Notes under the pieces: model-generated | What the model was told of the DNA's origin: nothing | Databases searched by the model: none | What the model saw: only the letters and a program-made list of their open reading frames with translations | Position numbers and translations under genes: made by a program | Shown here: one piece after another, positions 60,554-64,000 of the stretch | How the letters are laid out: the number at the start of each line of letters is the position of its first letter | Numbering within the stretch: position 1 is the stretch's first letter | Assembly: GCF_900142365.1 (NCBI RefSeq) | Contig: NZ_FRAP01000013.1 | Location: forward strand, 124,001-188,000 | Reading direction: 5' to 3' | Length of the DNA: 64,000 nt | Source of the DNA: Pseudonocardia thermophila | GTDB lineage: Bacteria > Actinomycetota > Actinomycetes > Mycobacteriales > Pseudonocardiaceae

Positions 60554-60967
60554 ATGAAGACCGACACGGTCCAGCAGGACATGTTCACCGTGCTGCACGG
60601 ACAGCCGGCCCCGGTCGTGACGCGGTGGACGTACCGCGCCGATGATCCGTTCGCCGTCACGCTCGCCGTCCGCACCAGGCACGACCGGTGGGTCGAGTGG
60701 CTGCTCGCCCGCGACCTGGTGGTGGAGGCGCTGGAGGGGCCCGCGGGCATCGGGGACATCCGCATGAGCCCGCAGATCGTGCAGGGCTACGACATCATCG
60801 AGATCGAGATCCGCTCGGTCGACGGCCGGGCGATCCTGGAGGTCGACCGCGACCTGCTCCGCGGGTTCATCGACGCGACGCTCGAGATCGTCCCGCTCGG
60901 CGAGGAGTCCGCGGAGATCGACTTCGACTCGGAGATCGCCCGGCTGACGCAGGGCTGCCCCGAGTGA
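60554..60967 (+). CDS. SsgA-family sporulation/cell-division protein
   Basis: A 137-residue SsgA/SsgB-like protein: a beta-rich bell-shaped fold with RWTYRADDPFAVTLAVRT, WVEWLLARDLVVEALEGPAGIGDIRMSP, EIEIRSVDGRAILEVDRDLLRGFI and an acidic end. In Streptomyces SsgA/SsgB place FtsZ at sporulation septa; non-sporulating or differently dividing actinomycetes also hold copies. Usual length is about 135-145. The ATG follows GAGGGGG. An in-frame 91-residue basic extension from a GTG at 60281 is possible but unlike the family. Confidence 0.9.
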   Translation: MKTDTVQQDMFTVLHGQPAPVVTRWTYRADDPFAVTLAVRTRHDRWVEWLLARDLVVEALEGPAGIGDIRMSPQIVQGYDIIEIEIRSVDGRAILEVDRDLLRGFIDATLEIVPLGEESAEIDFDSEIARLTQGCPE

Positions 60968-61088
60968 GACCGGAGTAAGCACCGCACCACCGTCCGCCCG
61001 GGCGAGCCGTCGCGCGCCGGCCCCGTCCGAGACCTCTCCTCCAGCGCGCCCGCTCCCGGTTGCCCCGCGCCCCGGCGCAGGTGATCTG

Positions 61089-61679
61089 ATGCACCGGATG
61101 AGCCAGCACTCCCTTCCGGACGCAATGACGACGTCCGCGAGGCCCCGCGACGCCGACGCGACGCGCCGGGCCCTCCTCGACGCGGCCAGGACGCTGTTCG
61201 CGCGGGACGGGTACGACGCGACGACGGTCCGTGCCGTCGCCCGGCTGGCCGGGGTCAACCAGGCGCTGCTCTTCCGCTACTTCGGCAACAAGGAAGGGCT
61301 GTTCGCCGCGGCCGTGCGCGAACCGGCCATGGACGTGCTGACCAGCGGACCACGCTCGGAACTGCTCGACCGCGTGCTGTTGGCGGTGCTCGAACCCGTC
61401 GGCGACCCGCAGGCGTTCCTCGCGGTGCTGCGCGGCACCGCCAGCACGCACGTCAAGCACCAGTTGCGGGACGAGCTGGAGGCCGCCTACACCGCGGCGC
61501 TGGCCGACCTCGTCGACACCGATGACCGCGCCGATGCCGAGGCCCGTGCCCAGCTACTGCTGGCGTGGCTGCTGGGCATCGCCGTGGTGCGATCCACCCA
61601 CGGCTTGCGGACGAGGCTCACCCCGCAGCAGTCGTTGCCGCACCTGCGCCGCGCCGCGCAGGCGCTGCTGCACGGGTGA
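61089..61679 (+). CDS. TetR-family transcriptional regulator
   Basis: A 196-residue regulator with the N-terminal helix-turn-helix ARTLFARDGYDATTVRAVARLAGVNQALLFRYFGNKEGLFAAAV and a helical ligand domain (TetR_C_17-like). The first ATG at 61089 is used; ATG codons at 61098 and 61125 are possible starts. The gene is convergent with a hypothetical gene, 15 bases away. Targets are unknown; no dyad is obvious in the 120 bases upstream. Confidence 0.92.
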   Translation: MHRMSQHSLPDAMTTSARPRDADATRRALLDAARTLFARDGYDATTVRAVARLAGVNQALLFRYFGNKEGLFAAAVREPAMDVLTSGPRSELLDRVLLAVLEPVGDPQAFLAVLRGTASTHVKHQLRDELEAAYTAALADLVDTDDRADAEARAQLLLAWLLGIAVVRSTHGLRTRLTPQQSLPHLRRAAQALLHG

Positions 61680-61694
61680 GGTGTCCGGCGGGTT

Positions 61695-62057
61695 TCACGT
61701 CGCGGCGGGGCGGGCTCGACGGGGTGGGCCGGGGTCCAGCGGCCCCACGGAGACCTGCACCGAGCGGCCGTCCGCACTGAGCCGGCCCTCGTCCCGCGCG
61801 CGCCGCACCATCGCCGCCCACCGCGCCGGCCAGTCCTGCGCGGTGGCGAGCAGGTGTGCCCGCGTGCGCAGCATCGCGAGGTCCAGCCAGACGTGCTCGC
61901 CGTCCGCGACGCCGGTGTCGGTGGTGAGCAGCGCGGCCCGCAGCTTCGCGCCCTCGAGGTCCGTCTCCAGGTGCAGGGCCGAGCAGTCGTCGACGTCCCG
62001 GACGATCGCGCCGGCAGCGGTGAGTCGCACGATCACCGTGCCGATGATGCCGTACAC
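61695..62057 (-). CDS. Conserved actinobacterial protein of unknown function
   Basis: A 120-residue protein: TVIVRLTAAGAIVRDV, CSALHLETDLEGAKLRAALLTTDTGVADGEHVWLDLAMLRTRA and a helix with DWPARWAAMVRRARDEGRL. Mixed alpha/beta, no Cys cluster or motif I can name. It lies after the glycosidase gene on the same strand, 51 bases away. The start could be the GTG at 62057 or a later GTG (residue 8). Confidence 0.65.
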   Translation of the reverse strand: MYGIIGTVIVRLTAAGAIVRDVDDCSALHLETDLEGAKLRAALLTTDTGVADGEHVWLDLAMLRTRAHLLATAQDWPARWAAMVRRARDEGRLSADGRSVQVSVGPLDPGPPRRARPAAT

Positions 62058-62108
62058 GGTCGGTGACGGCGCGGCGTGCCGGACCGGGTGGGATCAAACC
62101 GGGTGGGA

Positions 62109-63341
62109 TCAATCAACGAACACGCCCAGCCCGTCGGGCACCCGCCGGGCCGACGAGCCGGACGGATCGCTGACGATCCTGGTGTGCGGCGCGCCCGGCT
62201 CCCGGTGGACCAGCGTGGAGGAGCCACCGCCGTCGAGGTTGATCGCGTCGTCCAGCCCCAGCTCGGCCAGCAGCGCGGACAGCTCGGCGAGGGTGGCGCC
62301 CGCCGAGTCGGCCTGCCGCCCGTCCACGGTGACGAACATGATCGTGCGCCCGTCCGCGGTGTTGCCGACAGCGCTGCGCGGCGCGCGGATGCGGTCGTCG
62401 AGCCGTTCGGTCGGCTTGCCGTCGCGCAGGATCGGCTGCCCACCGACTGCGGCGTACGGCTTCACCCCCGATTCCGGGGTCAGCTCGTACTCGATGTCGA
62501 CCGGATCGCCGACCTTGAACGCCCGCAGCGCGGCCGCGCCCTCCTCGCGGCCGTCGAGGGAGACCTCGTCGGGCGCCAGTGGCCGGGCTCCGGTGCTGGC
62601 GACCTCGGTGACCACGTTGTCCTTGACGATGATCTCCCATCGGTCGGCGGCACAGCCGGCCGCGGGATCGGTGTCGGTGCCGCACAGGGTCTGGGCGCGG
62701 TCGCGACCCCAGTCGGAGGTGAACAGCCCGATCCCGCCGACCGGCACCGCGTGCTGGTTGAGCGCGACGATCGGCAGCGTGCCGTACGGGCCGCTGATCT
62801 CGCCGGTCAGCGGTAGCCGGTCGATGCGGCCCACCCGGTCGACGCCGATCGCGTACGCGTAGTCCATCTCGGCGCCGGGTACGGCCGGTGCGGCCCGCCG
62901 CCCCTGCGGTACCGCCGCCTTGAGCGGACGTCCGCTCTGCACCGCGGGCCCGGTGGGTGCGCCGGTGGCGGAGATGTCGAAGAAGTCGCCGTTGATGCCG
63001 GCGACCGCGCCCGCGGCGTCGGCCATCTCCTGCACCGGCTTCGTCGCGGCGATCTTCCCGGCGGTGAGCAGGTCGATCCGCACGTTCGGCACCGTCATGT
63101 CGACCTGCACCAGATCACCGACGACCTGCTTCGCGGCCGCAGTGGTGGTGAACTCCCGATGGCTCACCCCCGGCGCGACGGCCTCGGCGGGGAAGAGCCG
63201 GTCCAGCACCCGCTCGAGGCCCTCGGCGCCGCGCGGCTCCGGCGGGACGGTGGCCGCGGCGACCGGCGTCGGCGCGGCGAGCGAGACGATCAGCGCACAC
63301 GCGACCAGCCCGGCGCGCAGCCCGCACCGCCGTCCCCGCAT
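62109..63341 (-). CDS. Secreted phosphodiester glycosidase-family protein
   Basis: A 410-residue exported protein. Signal peptide of about 30 residues (RCGLRAGLVACALIVSLAAP...VAAA). The mature part is the phosphodiester glycosidase (NAGPA) domain: VDMTVPNVRIDLLTA, AGINGDFFDISATGAP, MDYAYAIGVDR, and the C-terminal LDDAINLDGGGSSTLVHR. In other bacteria it hydrolyses a GlcNAc-phosphodiester of wall polymers or uncovers sugars; here probably cell-wall glycan trimming. The ATG at 63341 has GGAGG five bases upstream and heads the signal peptide. Confidence 0.9.
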   Translation of the reverse strand: MRGRRCGLRAGLVACALIVSLAAPTPVAAATVPPEPRGAEGLERVLDRLFPAEAVAPGVSHREFTTTAAAKQVVGDLVQVDMTVPNVRIDLLTAGKIAATKPVQEMADAAGAVAGINGDFFDISATGAPTGPAVQSGRPLKAAVPQGRRAAPAVPGAEMDYAYAIGVDRVGRIDRLPLTGEISGPYGTLPIVALNQHAVPVGGIGLFTSDWGRDRAQTLCGTDTDPAAGCAADRWEIIVKDNVVTEVASTGARPLAPDEVSLDGREEGAAALRAFKVGDPVDIEYELTPESGVKPYAAVGGQPILRDGKPTERLDDRIRAPRSAVGNTADGRTIMFVTVDGRQADSAGATLAELSALLAELGLDDAINLDGGGSSTLVHREPGAPHTRIVSDPSGSSARRVPDGLGVFVD

Positions 63342-63452
63342 CCGCACCTCCCCACGTGCGCTTCCGGGGAACGATCCGATCACGGACGGCGCAGGGCACC
63401 CGGCCGACACGCGTCACCCGACCGGGGAGCGTCGGCCGGCGGCCCGGCGGGG

Positions 63453-63932
63453 TCAGAGGCTGCGCAGGCGGTGCGGGACCTCGGCGGCCGACGGGTCGTC
63501 GACGTGCTCCGCGCTGCGCCTCGGCGCAGGGACGAGCGGAACCGGACGGCTGGTCATGGTGACGACCGTGCCGTGCTCGTCGTGGCGGATCCGCACCCGC
63601 TGCATGCAGGCGCGCACGGTGGTGAGTCCGTACCCGTTCTCCTTGCCGGCCCGGCGCCAGCGGCCGTGGTCGCGGACCTGGACGACGAGGTGGCGATCCG
63701 TGGGACCGATGACGACGCGGCCGGTGACCTCGACGTCACCGGGTTCGCCCGCGGGGTAGGCGTGCTCGACGGCGTTGCCGCAGGCCTCGCCGATCGCGAG
63801 GACCGCGTCGACCCGCTCCGGCTCCGGCCAGCCCAGCCCGGCGAGCCAGCGGTCGAACCCGTGCCGGAAGAAGACGAGCTGCACGGGATCGGCGCCGAAA
63901 CGGATCGAGTAATAATCCGTCGGTTCCGTCAC
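63453..63932 (-). CDS. Anti-sigma-type ATP-binding protein (RsbW-like HATPase)
   Basis: A 159-residue serine-kinase-fold protein of the HATPase_c_2 family: N box AIGEACGNAVEHAYP with E49 and N53, G1 in VRDHGRWR and the G2 region GYGLTTVRACM. Like RsbW/SpoIIAB it could bind a sigma factor or phosphorylate an anti-sigma antagonist, or be an orphan. The Pro/Arg-rich C-terminal tail is 25 residues long. CATCCT lies six bases before the GTG. No sigma gene is in the remaining 68 bases. Confidence 0.87.
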   Translation of the reverse strand: MTEPTDYYSIRFGADPVQLVFFRHGFDRWLAGLGWPEPERVDAVLAIGEACGNAVEHAYPAGEPGDVEVTGRVVIGPTDRHLVVQVRDHGRWRRAGKENGYGLTTVRACMQRVRIRHDEHGTVVTMTSRPVPLVPAPRRSAEHVDDPSAAEVPHRLRSL

Positions 63933-64000
63933 GCGCTCAGGATGACAAGTCCGGCGCCCGTCCGCGACCGGTGCGGGAATCGGCAGCCCCTGGCGACAGG

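Overview
The window is high-GC DNA (about 70% or more by eye) with dense, short-spaced genes, GTG starts as common as ATG, and many 4-base ATGA/GTGA overlaps. Gene content points to a filamentous-type actinomycete of the Pseudonocardiaceae (Pseudonocardia/Amycolatopsis-like): a fused cytochrome bcc-type respiratory operon (qcrCAB with ctaE), PimB mannosyltransferase, an SsgA-family protein, an FprA ferredoxin reductase, and a stretch from 2.0 to 20.8 kb that is collinear, from memory, with Mycobacterium tuberculosis Rv2182c-Rv2196. The genus is an inference; no rRNA gene is present to fix it.

Layout. 0-2 kb: 3' end of a sugar ABC binding protein and a proline-rich membrane protein. 2-9.2 kb: plsC, a ROK glucokinase, a Get3/ArsA-type ATPase, two SRPBCC proteins, a metallophosphoesterase and pimB, with a 22-bp minisatellite at 4.5-4.7 kb. 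9.3-14.8 kb: secreted NlpC/P60 hydrolase, NYN-domain protein, DnaQ/GIY-YIG nuclease, AsnC-type domain. 14.8-20.9 kb: trpD, a receiver-like protein, ctaE-qcrCAB and a strong terminator. 21.2-28.2 kb: a leader-peptide candidate before a small ACT-like protein, fprA, two enoyl-CoA hydratases, a ferritin-like protein, a GlxA-type regulator facing a small membrane protein, and an AlkZ-like protein. 28.2-31.6 kb: ABC exporter plus DesK-type two-component system in one overlapping operon. 31.6-35.1 kb: four overlapping genes (nuclease/phosphatase, PcaB-like lyase, SnoaL-like, threonine dehydratase-like). 35.1-42.1 kb: repeats, GNAT, P450, FAD oxidase, phosphopantetheinyl transferase, a broken CGNR gene, dinB. 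42.2-52 kb: membrane proteins, a paralogous pair sharing an FVDDP/FVDEP domain, cysG, a Cys-tailed DUF5685 protein, lipases, aldo/keto reductase, DoxX, metallo-beta-lactamase-fold protein. 52-57.4 kb: cobalamin genes (chelatase, cobQ, cobD) with SURF1. 57.5-64 kb: flavin reductase, acyl-CoA ligase, SsgA-family protein, TetR regulator, phosphodiester glycosidase, anti-sigma-type kinase.

Two genome-wide habits stand out. First, at least seventeen genes have a TANNNT (or close) -10 box placed 6-8 bases before the start codon with no Shine-Dalgarno site, the layout of leaderless mRNAs. Second, a near-perfect palindrome containing AACGAACGGCCCTTTCGT, or a close variant, recurs five times between 11 and 52 kb, four times just after a stop codon. 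Respiration genes (ctaE, qcrCAB, SURF1), cobalamin/siroheme genes and envelope lipid genes (plsC, pimB) are core functions; the more novel material is the small leader peptides, the FVDDP-domain pair and the repeat families. No CRISPR array, tRNA, rRNA, prophage or insertion sequence was seen.
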